A DNA stretch of 64,000 nucleotides from Fibrobacter succinogenes (GTDB lineage: Bacteria; Fibrobacterota; Fibrobacteria; Fibrobacterales; Fibrobacteraceae). The notes below the pieces were generated by a model, which saw only the letters and a program-made list of their open reading frames with translations, ran no database searches and was not told the origin of the DNA. The stretch covers positions 56,081-120,080 of the forward strand of contig CADAWC010000004.1 of NCBI GenBank assembly GCA_902791475.1, read 5' to 3'. The first letter of the stretch is position 1. Every line of letters begins with the position of its first letter. The position numbers were made by a program, and so were the translations under genes. Positions 33,359-44,460 of this stretch are shown here, one piece after another.

Positions 33359-35332
33359 ATGCGATATGGTGATTTAACTTCCTTTCAAACCGGCGTAGCC
33401 GTTCCCCTTTTCAGTCTTCACAGCAAGCACAGCATTGGCATTGGCGAATTCCTGGACTTGATTCCGTTCGCCCAGTGGGCCAAGTTCTGCGGATTCAATA
33501 TCATTCAGCTTTTGCCTGTAAATGATACTGGCTCCGAGTCGAGTCCTTACAGTGCCCGCAGCGCTTTTGCCTTGAACCCGGTGTTCATCAACGTGCAGTC
33601 CGTCGAAGGCGCTTCTTCGTTCGAACATGAAATTGAAAAGGCGTGCGAACAGTTTGCTGGCATCGAGCGCGTAGACTACTACCGCATTACTACTTGGAAG
33701 CGTGCCATCCTCCGCAAGATTTTTGATAACCAGTATGATGTCCTGAAAGCTTCGAAGAAGCTCCTTGCCTGGATTGACAAGAATTCCTGGGTCAAGTCCT
33801 ATTGCGTCTATTGCACGCTTAAGGCCCAGAATAACGAAGCTAGCTGGAAAGACTGGAAAAAGTTCCAGAACCCCTCCGCTGCCGATGTCGACAAGCTTTG
33901 GATGAAGAACTACAGGGACGTGCTGTTCCAGGCTTGGATGCAGTACACTGCCGAAGGCCAGTTTACCGCCGCCGTGAACGAAGTTTCTAAGCTCGGGCTC
34001 CGCTTGAAGGGCGACGTGCCTATCCTCATCAACGAAGACAGCGCCGACGTGTGGTTTGACCGCAAGTATTTTTCGCTTGCCGACCGCGCGGGTGCACCTC
34101 CTGACATGTTCAGCTACGGTGGCCAAAACTGGGGCTTCCCGACTTACCGTTGGGACGTTCTCGAAGCTGATGACTTTGGCTGGTGGCGCCGCCGTTTGGC
34201 TCAGGCTAGCAAGTTCTATCACGCTTACCGCATTGACCACGTGCTCGGATTCTTCCGCATCTGGGCCATTCCTGAATCTGAATCGACGGGGATCTTGGGC
34301 CGTTTCCAGCCGTCTATCCCGCTCACTTGGGATGTGCTCCGCAATGCGGGCTTCTACCGCGAAACGCTTGAATATTTGCGTCGTCCGAACTTCTCTGTGG
34401 ATCAGCTGCGCGAATTTCTTGGCAACGAAACGGACAGACTGATCTCCCTGTACTTTGAAAATTTGCCGGGAAAGTTCGACCGCTTTGTCATTAAGCCGGA
34501 ATACTTGTCGGAACGCGCAATTCTTTCGCTGGACGAACCGCAAGAAGTCAAGGATTCCATGCTTCGCGTTTACTGGAACCGCGTATTTATCCCGACGGGT
34601 GACGAAAATACGTTCTACCCGTACTGGTACTGGTACAACCAGCCGGTGCTCTTTACACTCCCGCAGAACGAACAAGATAAATTGCACGATTTGATTGGCC
34701 AGAATGAACAGGCGCAGAACGCACTCTGGGAACAGAATGCCATGAAACTTTTGTCTGTACTCGCCAACGAAACGGATATGCTTGTTTGTGCCGAAGACCT
34801 TGGCGCAGTGCCGCCGTGCGTGCCGACTGTGCTCAAAAAGCTCGACATCATGTCGCTGCGCATTGAACGCTGGGCCCGCAACTGGAACGTTCCGTATTCT
34901 CCGTACTACAGCATGGACGAATACCCGCGTCTCTCCGTTTGCACAACGAGCTGCCACGACACTTCGACCTTGCGCGGTCTCTGGGAAGAACCTGACTTTG
35001 ACAAGGGTTTCTACTGGTCTCATGCGGGCTTGCCGGGCGTTGCCCCTGAAAAGCTTACGCCGCCGGTGGTGCACGACATCTTGTCGCATGTGTTTACTGC
35101 AAATAGTTTGTTCTGCATCCCGCCGATCCAGGACTACTTTGCACTTTCGGCATCGCTTTCTGATTGCGACCCGAAGGAAGAACGCGTCAACATTCCGGGA
35201 ACGGTCGGTGGCAAGAACTGGACTTATCGCACACCGTGCAGTGTCGAGGACTTGCTTGCCAATGCGGGCTTGATTTCGGAGATTAACAAACTTGTCGAAG
35301 AACGTAAGTCCCGTGCCCTCTGGAAGATTTAA
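33359..35332 (+). CDS. malQ: 4-alpha-glucanotransferase (GH77)
   Basis: A 657-aa cytoplasmic amylomaltase, which moves maltodextrin segments between alpha-1,4-glucans. GH77 landmarks in order: GIGEFLDLIPFAQWAKFCG, LPVNDTGSESSPYSARSAFA, GDVPILINEDSADVW, the nucleophile region YRIDHVLGFFRIW, the acid/base region VCAEDLGAVPP, and the third acid in SCHDTSTLRG. Length is within the family range. A GH13 gene overlaps its end by 41 bp and is probably translated from the same message, so together they handle glycogen or maltodextrin. The start ATG follows GAAGC, a weak ribosome site. Confidence 0.93.
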   Translation: MRYGDLTSFQTGVAVPLFSLHSKHSIGIGEFLDLIPFAQWAKFCGFNIIQLLPVNDTGSESSPYSARSAFALNPVFINVQSVEGASSFEHEIEKACEQFAGIERVDYYRITTWKRAILRKIFDNQYDVLKASKKLLAWIDKNSWVKSYCVYCTLKAQNNEASWKDWKKFQNPSAADVDKLWMKNYRDVLFQAWMQYTAEGQFTAAVNEVSKLGLRLKGDVPILINEDSADVWFDRKYFSLADRAGAPPDMFSYGGQNWGFPTYRWDVLEADDFGWWRRRLAQASKFYHAYRIDHVLGFFRIWAIPESESTGILGRFQPSIPLTWDVLRNAGFYRETLEYLRRPNFSVDQLREFLGNETDRLISLYFENLPGKFDRFVIKPEYLSERAILSLDEPQEVKDSMLRVYWNRVFIPTGDENTFYPYWYWYNQPVLFTLPQNEQDKLHDLIGQNEQAQNALWEQNAMKLLSVLANETDMLVCAEDLGAVPPCVPTVLKKLDIMSLRIERWARNWNVPYSPYYSMDEYPRLSVCTTSCHDTSTLRGLWEEPDFDKGFYWSHAGLPGVAPEKLTPPVVHDILSHVFTANSLFCIPPIQDYFALSASLSDCDPKEERVNIPGTVGGKNWTYRTPCSVEDLLANAGLISEINKLVEERKSRALWKI

Positions 35333-36587
35333 CGCTCCCGCCTGGGTCAAGGACGCTGTTTTCTATCAGATTTTTCCGGATCGCTTTTGCCGTAGTGCAA
35401 AGTACAAGGCGGTCGGAAAGTTTGTGGATTGGGATACGCTCCCGACCCGTGAAAACATGTTTGGCGGGAACCTCGCGGGCATTTGCGAAAAGCTTGAATA
35501 CATTGCGTCGCTCGGCGTGAATGCCGTTTATCTTTGCCCGATTTTCAAGAGCAATTCGAATCACCGTTACCATACGGTTGATTATTTTGAAATTGACCCG
35601 GTTTTAGGGACACTCAGGGATTTTGACAAGCTAGTCAAAAAGGCGCACAAGCTTGGGCTTCGCGTGATTCTGGATGGCGTGTTCAACCATTGCTCACGCG
35701 GATTTTTCCAGTTCAACAGCTTGATGGAACTCGGCAAGAATTCCCCGTATGTGGACTGGTTCCATGTGCATGGCTGGCCGCTTCACGCGTATTCGGGCAA
35801 GCCCAATTACGATTGCTGGTGGGGTTACCCCGCGCTCCCGAAGTTCAATACCGACAATCCCGACGTGCGCGATTACCTTTTCTCGGTGGGCGAATATTGG
35901 ATGAAACGTGGCATTGACGGCTGGCGCCTCGACGTTCCGAACGAGATTGACGACGATAGCTTTTGGCAGGAATTCCGTCGCCGCATCAAGGCGATTAACC
36001 CGGATGCCTATATTGTCGGTGAAATTTGGGACGAACCTTCGCGTTGGTTGCAAGGCGACCAGTTCGATGGCGTGATGAATTATCCCTTGCGCAAGGCGGT
36101 ACTTGCATACCTCTTTGATGAAAAGTCGATTGCACTTGCCGAGTTTGTAAAGCGTTTGCGTGAAGCGTTCCCGAAGGGGCGTTTCGGCGTGCCGATGAAC
36201 TTGCTTGGGAGCCATGATACGATTCGGCTTGCGTCACTTCCGTGCTCAAATTTGCAGCGCGTGAAGCTTGCGCTTGCGATTCTGTTCTTTTTGCCGGGTG
36301 CTCCGTGTATATATTATGGCGACGAAATCGGCATGGAAGGCGGCAAGGATCCTGATAACCGCAGGTCATTCCCCTGGGATAAATTTGCGGAAATGCAGAA
36401 AGCGCCTGTCTTTGAGTATTTGAAGGGCTTGATTGCGCTCCGTAATAAGGAACGCGTGCTTCGTGATGGCTCGCTTGAGATTGCTTATAGCGCGGGGCGC
36501 TTGGAAATTGTCCGTACCCTCGGCAAAAAGAAAATGACGCTTGCCATTTCGGATGCAAAGCCAGATCCGTTGTTTGAAATTTGTTGA
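35292..36587 (+). CDS. GH13 alpha-amylase-family enzyme (cyclomaltodextrinase/neopullulanase-like)
   Basis: A 431-aa cytoplasmic GH13 enzyme without signal peptide. It keeps the beta/alpha barrel motifs: DGVFNHCS (region I), GWRLDVPNE (nucleophile Asp), IVGEIWDEP (acid/base Glu) and LLGSHDTIR (third Asp). The opening WVKDAVFYQIFPDRFC is typical of cyclomaltodextrinase-like members, but the usual N-terminal CBM34 domain is missing and the C-terminal beta domain is short. It probably hydrolyses maltodextrins handed on by MalQ. The TTG at 35292 has GGAG 10 nt upstream inside malQ; a GTG at 35313 is an alternative. Confidence 0.88.
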   Translation: MSKNVSPVPSGRFNAPAWVKDAVFYQIFPDRFCRSAKYKAVGKFVDWDTLPTRENMFGGNLAGICEKLEYIASLGVNAVYLCPIFKSNSNHRYHTVDYFEIDPVLGTLRDFDKLVKKAHKLGLRVILDGVFNHCSRGFFQFNSLMELGKNSPYVDWFHVHGWPLHAYSGKPNYDCWWGYPALPKFNTDNPDVRDYLFSVGEYWMKRGIDGWRLDVPNEIDDDSFWQEFRRRIKAINPDAYIVGEIWDEPSRWLQGDQFDGVMNYPLRKAVLAYLFDEKSIALAEFVKRLREAFPKGRFGVPMNLLGSHDTIRLASLPCSNLQRVKLALAILFFLPGAPCIYYGDEIGMEGGKDPDNRRSFPWDKFAEMQKAPVFEYLKGLIALRNKERVLRDGSLEIAYSAGRLEIVRTLGKKKMTLAISDAKPDPLFEIC

Positions 36588-36595
36588 GTTTTTCA

Positions 36596-36795
36596 GGTTT
36601 TAGGTCTATAATCGCGGCTTACCGTTTACTGTTCGTATCTCTTTAGGTTTTATCGGTTACGTTCAGGACAGGAGATTCCCGCCTCCGCGGGAATGACGGT
36701 TCGTGCTACCGTCTACTTCCTACTGCTTAATCCCCCTTTTTTATGCCTAAAATTACTTCCTACTTCCTACTTCCTACTTCCTACTTTTCTAAATT
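36596..36795. repeat. Intergenic repeat mosaic with CTACTTC tandem tract
   Basis: No gene. The stretch includes a palindrome GGAGATTCCCGCCTCCGCGG + GAATGAC (36671-36697), and tandem 7-mers of CTACTTC (36711-36726 and 36753-36786). A similar CTACTTCC/CTACTGCC tract lies at 39603-39636. Confidence 0.6.
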
Positions 36796-36814
36796 TGCAC
36801 CCGCAACTAGTATG

Positions 36815-36834
36815 TATAATGCCTTATTAAGGGA
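36815..36834 (+). promoter_or_regulatory. secDF -10 box and ribosome site
   Basis: TATAAT at 36815-36820 is followed by a short leader with AAGGGA 7 nt before the ATG. No convincing -35 box is seen at 17-nt spacing. Confidence 0.45.
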
Positions 36835-36840
36835 TTACAA

Positions 36841-39447
36841 ATGAATAAACATAAATTCGGCTTCCGAGAATTCATCATTCTCGCAGTCATCATTCTTTCG
36901 GCCTACACTGTATGGCCTTCTATTCAGGTTCACTCCAAGAAGGGTGAAGCCAAGCAGACCTTCCTCAAGGAAAATCCGAAACTGGGCTCTAAGTCCATCA
37001 ACTTCGGCTTGGACCTTGCCGGTGGTACGAGCATTACTCTCCAGATCGACAAGTCTAGCCTCAAGGATGGCGAAGATATTAAGGACATCCAGGCACAGTC
37101 TCTTGAAATTATTCGTAACCGTGTTGACCAGTACGGCCTTTCTGAACCGCAGATTTCTCCGACTGGCGACGACCGCATTGTCGTTGAACTGGCTGGTGTG
37201 GATGACTCTACGGCTAAGGCTCTCGTGGGTTCTACGGCTAAGCTCGAATTCAAGATCCTCGCCGAATCTGAAAAGTTTACGCAGGTTGTTGGCCTTATCG
37301 ACCAGTACCTCACTCGCCAGACGACCGACATCATTGCTGATTCCGCTAAGACGGACTCCGTCAAGACTGATTCTGTGAAGAAGGAAACCTTGTCGGATGA
37401 CGAACTCCTTGCTGGTGGTGTTGCAAAGGCTGAAGAAAAGAAGGATTCCGCTGCTGCAGAAGCCGCTCCGGCAGACGTGGTCGGACAGTCCCTTTCTTCT
37501 TTCTTCCTCTCTTTTGGCAATGGCGGTTTCATTGCTGAAGAAAGCGTCGAAAAGGTGAAGAAGCTCCTCGCTACGGAAGGTGTGCAGAAGCTCATCCCGC
37601 GCGATGTCGCATTTGCTTTCGGTAGCGGTCTTGAAAAGCTCCGCCGTGATGCAAATATCAAGGCCAAGCGTCTTTACCTCCTCAAGCGCCGTGCAGAAAT
37701 GGGCGGTGACGATATCACGGATGCTCGTCCGTACCGCGTCAGCGATGGTATGAGCGCCGGTGAAGTTGCCGTGAACCTCAAGTTCGGCGGCATCGGTCCT
37801 AAGAAGTTCTCCGCAGTGACTGCTGCTAACGTCGGTAAGCAGATGGCCATCGTTCTCGATAACCAGGTCATCTCCGCTCCGGTCATCCGTGACCGTATCC
37901 CGAATGGCGAAGCCCAGATTACGGGTCTCGATGACATGGCTGAAGCAAACCGTCTCGCTGTTGTGCTCAAGGCTGGCGCCCTCAAGGCCCCGATGCAGAT
38001 TATCGAAAGCCGTAGCGTCGGTGCAACCCTCGGTGAAGAAAACATTGTCCAGGGCTTCGGTTCCGGTGCTATCGGCCTTTTGCTCTGCTTGGTGTTCATG
38101 GTTGCTTACTACCGTCTCGGTGGCCTCATTGCAAGTATCGGTGTGGTAATCAACACTTTGGTGACTGCCGCTGTGATGTCTGTGTTCAACGCTACGTTGA
38201 CCTTGCCGGGTATCGCAGGCTTTATCCTTGTGGTCGGTATGTCTCTCGATGCGAACGTGATTATTTTCGAACGTATCCGTGAAGAACTCAAGAACGGTCT
38301 CACGGCTCGCGCTGCTGTGGCTAAGGGTTACGAACGTGCATTCAGCGCCATCTTGGACTCCAACTTGACGACGGTCTTGACTGGTCTTATTTTGTACAAA
38401 ATTGGTACAGGCTCTGTCAAGGGTTTCGGTCTTACGCTTACAATCGGTATCCTCACGTCTCTCTTCTGCGCTATTACGGTTTCCCGAGCCGTGTTCGATT
38501 GGAGACTTGCTAAGCGCGACAGGACGACGCTCTCTATCGGTTCTGGTTTCAAGACTTTGAACAATGCGAACCTTCAGATTATGAAGAATCGCGGCAAGTT
38601 CAAGGTTCTCTCCTGGATTCTCATCATTGCAAGTATCGCTTGCATCGCTGTGAAGGGCTTTGACTTCAGTATCGACTTCACGGGTGGCCAGGTCTATACG
38701 ATCCAGTACCAGGATGACGCCAAGCACGAAACCGACTTGAACAAGGCTTTGAGCAAGGCTGGCATCCAGGGTGCTCGCGTCCGCTCTCTCGGCGGTACGT
38801 CTGCTAACTCCTACCAGATCAGCGTTCGCGGTGATGACACGAGCTTCGAACTCGCCATGGCTAAGGCTTTCGAAGCCGCTAACCAGAAGTGCGAAATCGT
38901 GGCTAAGGACGCTGTCGGTCCGACCATCGGTAAGGAACTCCGCTTCAATGCTATTTTGTCTGTGATTCTCGCATGGCTCGGCATCGCTCTCTACGTGTGG
39001 TTCCGATTCGGTAAGCTCGGCCTTGGCTTCGGCGTTGCCGCTGTGCTCGGCCTTATTCACGATACCATCATCACGCTCGGCTTCATCTCGGCATTCAGCC
39101 TTTCTTTCGACGGCGCCTTGATTGCTTCGCTCCTTACGATGATTGGTTACTCTGTCAACGATACCATCGTGAACTTCGACCGTATCCGTGAAAATACCGC
39201 TCTCTTCGGCTCTGCCAAGTACGAACAGACCATCAATAGCTCTTTGAACCAGTGCTTCAGCCGTACGGTGATTACCTCCCTCACGACGCTCTTCGTTTGC
39301 GTGGTTCTCGCTGTTAAGGGTGGCTCTTCCATCCGCGACTTCGGTCTCGTTCAGTGCTTCGGTATCCTTATCGGTACTTACTCTTCTGTGTGCATCTGCT
39401 CTCCGATCGTTCTCTGGTGGAGCAAGAAGTTCAAGAAGGGTGTGTAA
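36841..39447 (+). CDS. secDF: SecD-SecF fusion protein, Sec translocon accessory subunit
   Basis: An 868-aa fusion of SecD (about 1-560) and SecF (about 575-868), which use proton flow to pull secreted proteins through SecYEG. The SecD part has INFGLDLAGGTSITLQID, the periplasmic P1 head and QITGLDDMAEANRL before five helices with GIAGFILVVGMSLDANVIIFERI. The SecF part repeats the plan (SIDFTGGQVYTIQY; LLTMIGYSVNDTIVNFDRIREN). A charged/Ser/Ala/Lys-rich insertion (SAKTDSVKTDSVKKET, about 171-186) and a helical stretch extend the P1 region compared with E. coli SecD. Fusion of the two subunits is common in Bacteroidota and relatives. Confidence 0.95.
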   Translation: MNKHKFGFREFIILAVIILSAYTVWPSIQVHSKKGEAKQTFLKENPKLGSKSINFGLDLAGGTSITLQIDKSSLKDGEDIKDIQAQSLEIIRNRVDQYGLSEPQISPTGDDRIVVELAGVDDSTAKALVGSTAKLEFKILAESEKFTQVVGLIDQYLTRQTTDIIADSAKTDSVKTDSVKKETLSDDELLAGGVAKAEEKKDSAAAEAAPADVVGQSLSSFFLSFGNGGFIAEESVEKVKKLLATEGVQKLIPRDVAFAFGSGLEKLRRDANIKAKRLYLLKRRAEMGGDDITDARPYRVSDGMSAGEVAVNLKFGGIGPKKFSAVTAANVGKQMAIVLDNQVISAPVIRDRIPNGEAQITGLDDMAEANRLAVVLKAGALKAPMQIIESRSVGATLGEENIVQGFGSGAIGLLLCLVFMVAYYRLGGLIASIGVVINTLVTAAVMSVFNATLTLPGIAGFILVVGMSLDANVIIFERIREELKNGLTARAAVAKGYERAFSAILDSNLTTVLTGLILYKIGTGSVKGFGLTLTIGILTSLFCAITVSRAVFDWRLAKRDRTTLSIGSGFKTLNNANLQIMKNRGKFKVLSWILIIASIACIAVKGFDFSIDFTGGQVYTIQYQDDAKHETDLNKALSKAGIQGARVRSLGGTSANSYQISVRGDDTSFELAMAKAFEAANQKCEIVAKDAVGPTIGKELRFNAILSVILAWLGIALYVWFRFGKLGLGFGVAAVLGLIHDTIITLGFISAFSLSFDGALIASLLTMIGYSVNDTIVNFDRIRENTALFGSAKYEQTINSSLNQCFSRTVITSLTTLFVCVVLAVKGGSSIRDFGLVQCFGILIGTYSSVCICSPIVLWWSKKFKKGV

Positions 39448-39450
39448 GTT

Positions 39451-39645
39451 AGATGAAAGAACGCTCGCGTTGCTCGCTACAGACGAGAGACGAGAGTGTT
39501 TAAGGTCACTGAGCTTGTCGAAGTGACTTACAGTTAAATAGGATTTGCCTCGGCGAAAGCCGGGGCTTTTACTATTATCAGCTTTTTTTTATTGGCTTTT
39601 CTTCCTACTGCCTACTTCCTACTGCCCACTATTTACTATATTGTG
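39451..39645. repeat. Intergenic repeat mosaic after secDF
   Basis: Contains GAAAGAACGCTCGCGTTGCT, CGCTACAGACGAGAGACGAG (39476-39495), a GGTCACTGAGCTTGTCGAAG + TGAC element (39504-39527), a GCCTCGGCGAAAGCCGGGGC hairpin (39547-39566) that may terminate secDF, and CTACTGCC/CTACTTCC tracts (39603-39636). No gene is visible. Confidence 0.6.
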
Positions 39646-39668
39646 CCTGTTCGATAAAGGGGGCGCCT

Positions 39669-40601
39669 ATGCTCAAGTATTACAAAATCGAATCCGGTCG
39701 TCTCGCAGTAGCTCCGAACGAGGAAGCTGCAGACATCGTTATGATGGGTTCGTTAAGCCAGGAACAGCGCAGCGTCCTGGTCAAAGAGTACGAAATCACT
39801 GAGCATACGATTGCCTCCGCATTTGACTCGGACGAACTTTCCCGTATCGAATACGACGATGATTTTACGACCATCGTGTTCAAAAAGCCCAAGAATTATT
39901 CTGCCGAGGATAATTTCCAGTTCCGCGTGGAATCTTTTGGCATATTCATTTTCAAGGACTGGGTTTTGCTCCTTACGGACAGCGACATTCCAGTGATGGA
40001 TGAGCGCAAGTTCTCGAAAATTGACAGCCTGAATACGTTTGTGCTCCGCGTGTTGAGCTTTGCGATTGCACACTTCAATGAACACTTGAAGATCATCAAC
40101 CGCATCAATGACGACTTGGAGTTGCGCCTCAATACGTCGATGGAAAACAAGTATTTGCTCTCCATGTTCAGCTTGAACAAGGGCTTGATTTACTACGTGA
40201 GCGCTTTGAACAGCAACGATACGCTCCTCCGCAAATTGCAGCTTGGCCGCAGCCTCAACTGGACCGAAGCGGAGCGTGAACTCCTTGAAGATATTCAGAT
40301 TGAAAATGGGCAGAGCCTGCAACAGGCTAACATTTACGCCAACATTTTGACATCCATGATGGATGCGCGCGCAAGCGTTATCAACAATAACGTGAACCAA
40401 CTCATGAAGAACCTCACTATCGTGACGATTTCTATATCGCTCCCGACGTTCTTCGCAAGTTTGTTCGGCATGAACGTGAAGCTCCCGTTTGGCATGAACG
40501 GCGATGCAACTGTCGGTTCGCCTGTGGCGTTCTGGATTATCATTGTCATTTGCTTCTTGTCCGTGTTTGCATTCCTTGCCATTTGGATGCGCAAGAAGTA
40601 A
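39669..40601 (+). CDS. corA: CorA-family magnesium/cobalt transporter
   Basis: A 310-aa CorA-type divalent-cation channel. The N-terminal cytoplasmic alpha/beta domain (about 1-230) ends in the long stalk helix (QQANIYANILTSMMDARASV, about 219-238). Two C-terminal membrane helices flank the selectivity motif: TIVTISISLPTFFASLFGMN (GMN at about 268-270) and AFWIIIVICFLSVFAFLAIW. The positively charged C-terminus MRKK is typical. A second GMN follows nine residues later (KLPFGMNG), which is probably coincidental loop sequence. AAAGGGGG precedes the ATG. It is monocistronic with a terminator downstream. Confidence 0.92.
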   Translation: MLKYYKIESGRLAVAPNEEAADIVMMGSLSQEQRSVLVKEYEITEHTIASAFDSDELSRIEYDDDFTTIVFKKPKNYSAEDNFQFRVESFGIFIFKDWVLLLTDSDIPVMDERKFSKIDSLNTFVLRVLSFAIAHFNEHLKIINRINDDLELRLNTSMENKYLLSMFSLNKGLIYYVSALNSNDTLLRKLQLGRSLNWTEAERELLEDIQIENGQSLQQANIYANILTSMMDARASVINNNVNQLMKNLTIVTISISLPTFFASLFGMNVKLPFGMNGDATVGSPVAFWIIIVICFLSVFAFLAIWMRKK

Positions 40602-40621
40602 ATTGGATTCGGCTTTTGGAT

Positions 40622-40652
40622 TGAAAACGCGACCGTTATGGCCGCGTTTTTT
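40622..40652 (+). terminator. Terminator between corA and the convergent lipoprotein gene
   Basis: AAAACGCGACC / GGCCGCGTTTT with one mismatch and a 5-nt loop, followed by TT. A and T tracts on both sides would let it act in both directions. Confidence 0.75.
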
Positions 40653-40658
40653 GATGGT

Positions 40659-41363
40659 TTAATTCAGAATTGGGGTCTCTTCGAGACTCTTTTTCACAAA
40701 TTCCGCGACGCATTTTTCCCAGTGCTTACGATGCATGGCGTATGGGAACTTGTTGTGGAATGCTTCGTGCCCAAAGGCGACTCGTTCGCCGGACTGGTTG
40801 TAGATGGCGTAATCGGCGAAGAACCAAAGGCCTCTATCGACAATGACGTTCCCTGAGTTTTTAACGTAGTTTGAATCGTTTGCGCTACCGAATAGATAGT
40901 TTGAATTATTATAGGCTTGGTAAGCGTAAGAATCTTCTTTTCGGCTGAATCCTGCATTTGAAATGGCGATGTAGTAGCCTTCATTCATATTGATCGTTGA
41001 AGGCTTTGGAATGTTGAATTCTTTTGTTCCTACAGAATCGTGCTCAATGCTCATGCCTGCAATATTGACTTGCTTAAAATCCATGTCAATTGAATTATGG
41101 ATGAGGCTGTCGTAATTTTTCTTAAGTTCTGCTTTGTACCAGTCGGCAAATTTTTCGGTGTATTCTTCTAAATCATCTTCGAGGTCGTCAACGTTGTCGA
41201 CAAAAGGTTCTGTGAAGACTACGGTAATTTTTGTTGGTTTTTCAGTCCAGGTTGGGTTTATAGATACTGTTGGATTATTTTGTGCACAGCCTGTAAAGAA
41301 TGATGCTGAGAATAACGCCGATAATAACGGCAAAACGGCAAGCCCCCAAAGCTTGTTTTTCAT
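40659..41363 (-). CDS. Hypothetical lipoprotein
   Basis: A 234-aa protein with a lipoprotein signal (MKNKLWGLAVLPLL...FFTGC, Cys at about residue 26). No family is recognised. The first part contains an acidic segment (NVDDLEDDLEEYTEKFADW) and a helix. The C-terminal half reads as a compact domain ending in a cationic helix (KHWEKCVAEFVKKSLEE). GGAG lies just upstream of the ATG. Base composition is more A/T-rich than in the neighbouring housekeeping genes. It is a single gene between terminators. Function unknown. Confidence 0.75.
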   Translation of the reverse strand: MKNKLWGLAVLPLLSALFSASFFTGCAQNNPTVSINPTWTEKPTKITVVFTEPFVDNVDDLEDDLEEYTEKFADWYKAELKKNYDSLIHNSIDMDFKQVNIAGMSIEHDSVGTKEFNIPKPSTINMNEGYYIAISNAGFSRKEDSYAYQAYNNSNYLFGSANDSNYVKNSGNVIVDRGLWFFADYAIYNQSGERVAFGHEAFHNKFPYAMHRKHWEKCVAEFVKKSLEETPILN

Positions 41364-41406
41364 AAGATCTCCTTCTTGTGCCCCATAACACTTGTAAAGA
41401 AAATAA

Positions 41407-41440
41407 TATAAAAGACAACGTTTGGCACGTTGTCTTTTTT
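41407..41440 (-). terminator. Terminator of the polyprenyl synthase operon
   Basis: AAAGACAACG / CGTTGTCTTT (10-bp perfect stem, 7-nt loop) lies about 54 nt beyond the stop; read leftward it ends in TTTTATATT. Confidence 0.8.
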
Positions 41441-41493
41441 AGAAAGCGTTGTAAAAGTGGCTTTAGTCTACTTTGTATTGCGGCGTAGCCGCC

Positions 41494-42498
41494 TTAATTT
41501 CCGCGTTCACTCATGCTCGAGAACATGGCGACAATTTCTTCGGTGAAGTTGCTCTTCGGGAATTTGTCGGCAATGGCTAGCGCTTGTTCCAAGTGATTCT
41601 GGGCTTCGGCTTTTGCCTTCGCAAAGCTCTTCTTTGCAAACAGGCGGTCCTGAATCTTTTCAGGAATGCCTTCTGCAGAAGCCTTTGCGATAAAGCCTTC
41701 CATTTCGCGGCGTTCTTCTACGGTGCAGTCTTCAAAGTAATAGAGGAGCGGCAATGTGATGAGGCCGTTCGAGAGGTCAGTGAACTTCGCCTTGTCCATG
41801 TTCACGGAACCGTAGCCGTAGTCCAGCAAATCGTCGATAATCTGGAATGCGATACCAAAGTGCGTTCCCATCTTGGCACATTCATCAACCATCGGCTGAT
41901 CGAAACCTGCCAAAATGCCACCGATGCGTGCTGCAGCGTCGATGAGCGCTGCGGTCTTTCCATCGATGATTTCGTTGTAAGCCTTGCGCGAAAGGCCCAT
42001 ATCTCCGCAATGGTCGAGCTCCAGAATTTCACCGACAATCAGTTTGTCGGCTGCATCCGAAATAATCAGCGGTACGTTACGAACTTTTTCGTCAATGACG
42101 CAACGCATGGACTGAGAAAGCACATAGTCGCCAATCAACACGGCCACTTGCGTACCCCATTCGCGATGGGCTGTCTTTTGCCCGCGGCGGACGTCTGTGC
42201 CATCGATGATGTCATCGTGCACGAGGCTTGCGAGGTGCAAAAGTTCTACGGCTGCGCAGGCGTGTGCAACGCGGTCGATATCCGGCTTTTGCGAGCCGCA
42301 GTTTGCGAGCAGGCAAAGGAGCGTCGAACGGATGCGCTTGCCTTTGCGACTAAATAGCGTTACAAGGCGGTCACTAATCCCTGCAGGGGCGTTCTTTGCC
42401 ACCTGCATAATGACTTGTTCCGTCTTGTCGAGCTCGACTTTTACCAAGTCGCGAGCCTGTGATAGAACAGCTTTGAAGTCGGCTTTCGTCGGACTCAT
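41494..42498 (-). CDS. ispB: Trans-polyprenyl diphosphate synthase (IspB/HepT-like)
   Basis: A 334-aa all-helical prenyltransferase that extends farnesyl diphosphate with isopentenyl units, most likely to make the side chain of the respiratory quinone. It has the first Asp-rich motif LVHDDIIDGTDVRRG, GDYVLSQSM, the IIDGKTAALI helix and the second Asp-rich motif QIIDDLLDYGY. Small residues precede the first Asp motif (LLHLASLVHDD), as in long-chain synthases; exact chain length cannot be read. The start codon immediately follows the gyrB stop, with no spacer, so it is co-translated at the end of the gyrB operon. Confidence 0.88.
   Translation of the reverse strand: MSPTKADFKAVLSQARDLVKVELDKTEQVIMQVAKNAPAGISDRLVTLFSRKGKRIRSTLLCLLANCGSQKPDIDRVAHACAAVELLHLASLVHDDIIDGTDVRRGQKTAHREWGTQVAVLIGDYVLSQSMRCVIDEKVRNVPLIISDAADKLIVGEILELDHCGDMGLSRKAYNEIIDGKTAALIDAAARIGGILAGFDQPMVDECAKMGTHFGIAFQIIDDLLDYGYGSVNMDKAKFTDLSNGLITLPLLYYFEDCTVEERREMEGFIAKASAEGIPEKIQDRLFAKKSFAKAKAEAQNHLEQALAIADKFPKSNFTEEIVAMFSSMSERGN

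Positions 42499-44460
<1,962 letters not shown>

Noticed and set aside
33187..33360. Micropeptide copy 2 as a malQ leader peptide
   Set aside because: Copy 1 is identical but isolated from malQ, each copy has its own terminator, and no regulatory codon run or alternative hairpin linking to malQ is visible.
36835..39060. 741-aa open frame opposite secDF
   Set aside because: Antisense shadow of a strongly biased gene, with composition dominated by charged residues and no recognisable fold; the same applies to the frames opposite glmS (10840-12351), malQ (33374-35350), gyrB (42832-44223) and the carboxyltransferase (54648-56363).
40470..40505. Second GMN motif in CorA as a duplicated selectivity filter
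   Set aside because: It lies in the periplasmic loop nine residues after the true GMN, and no second pore helix accompanies it.
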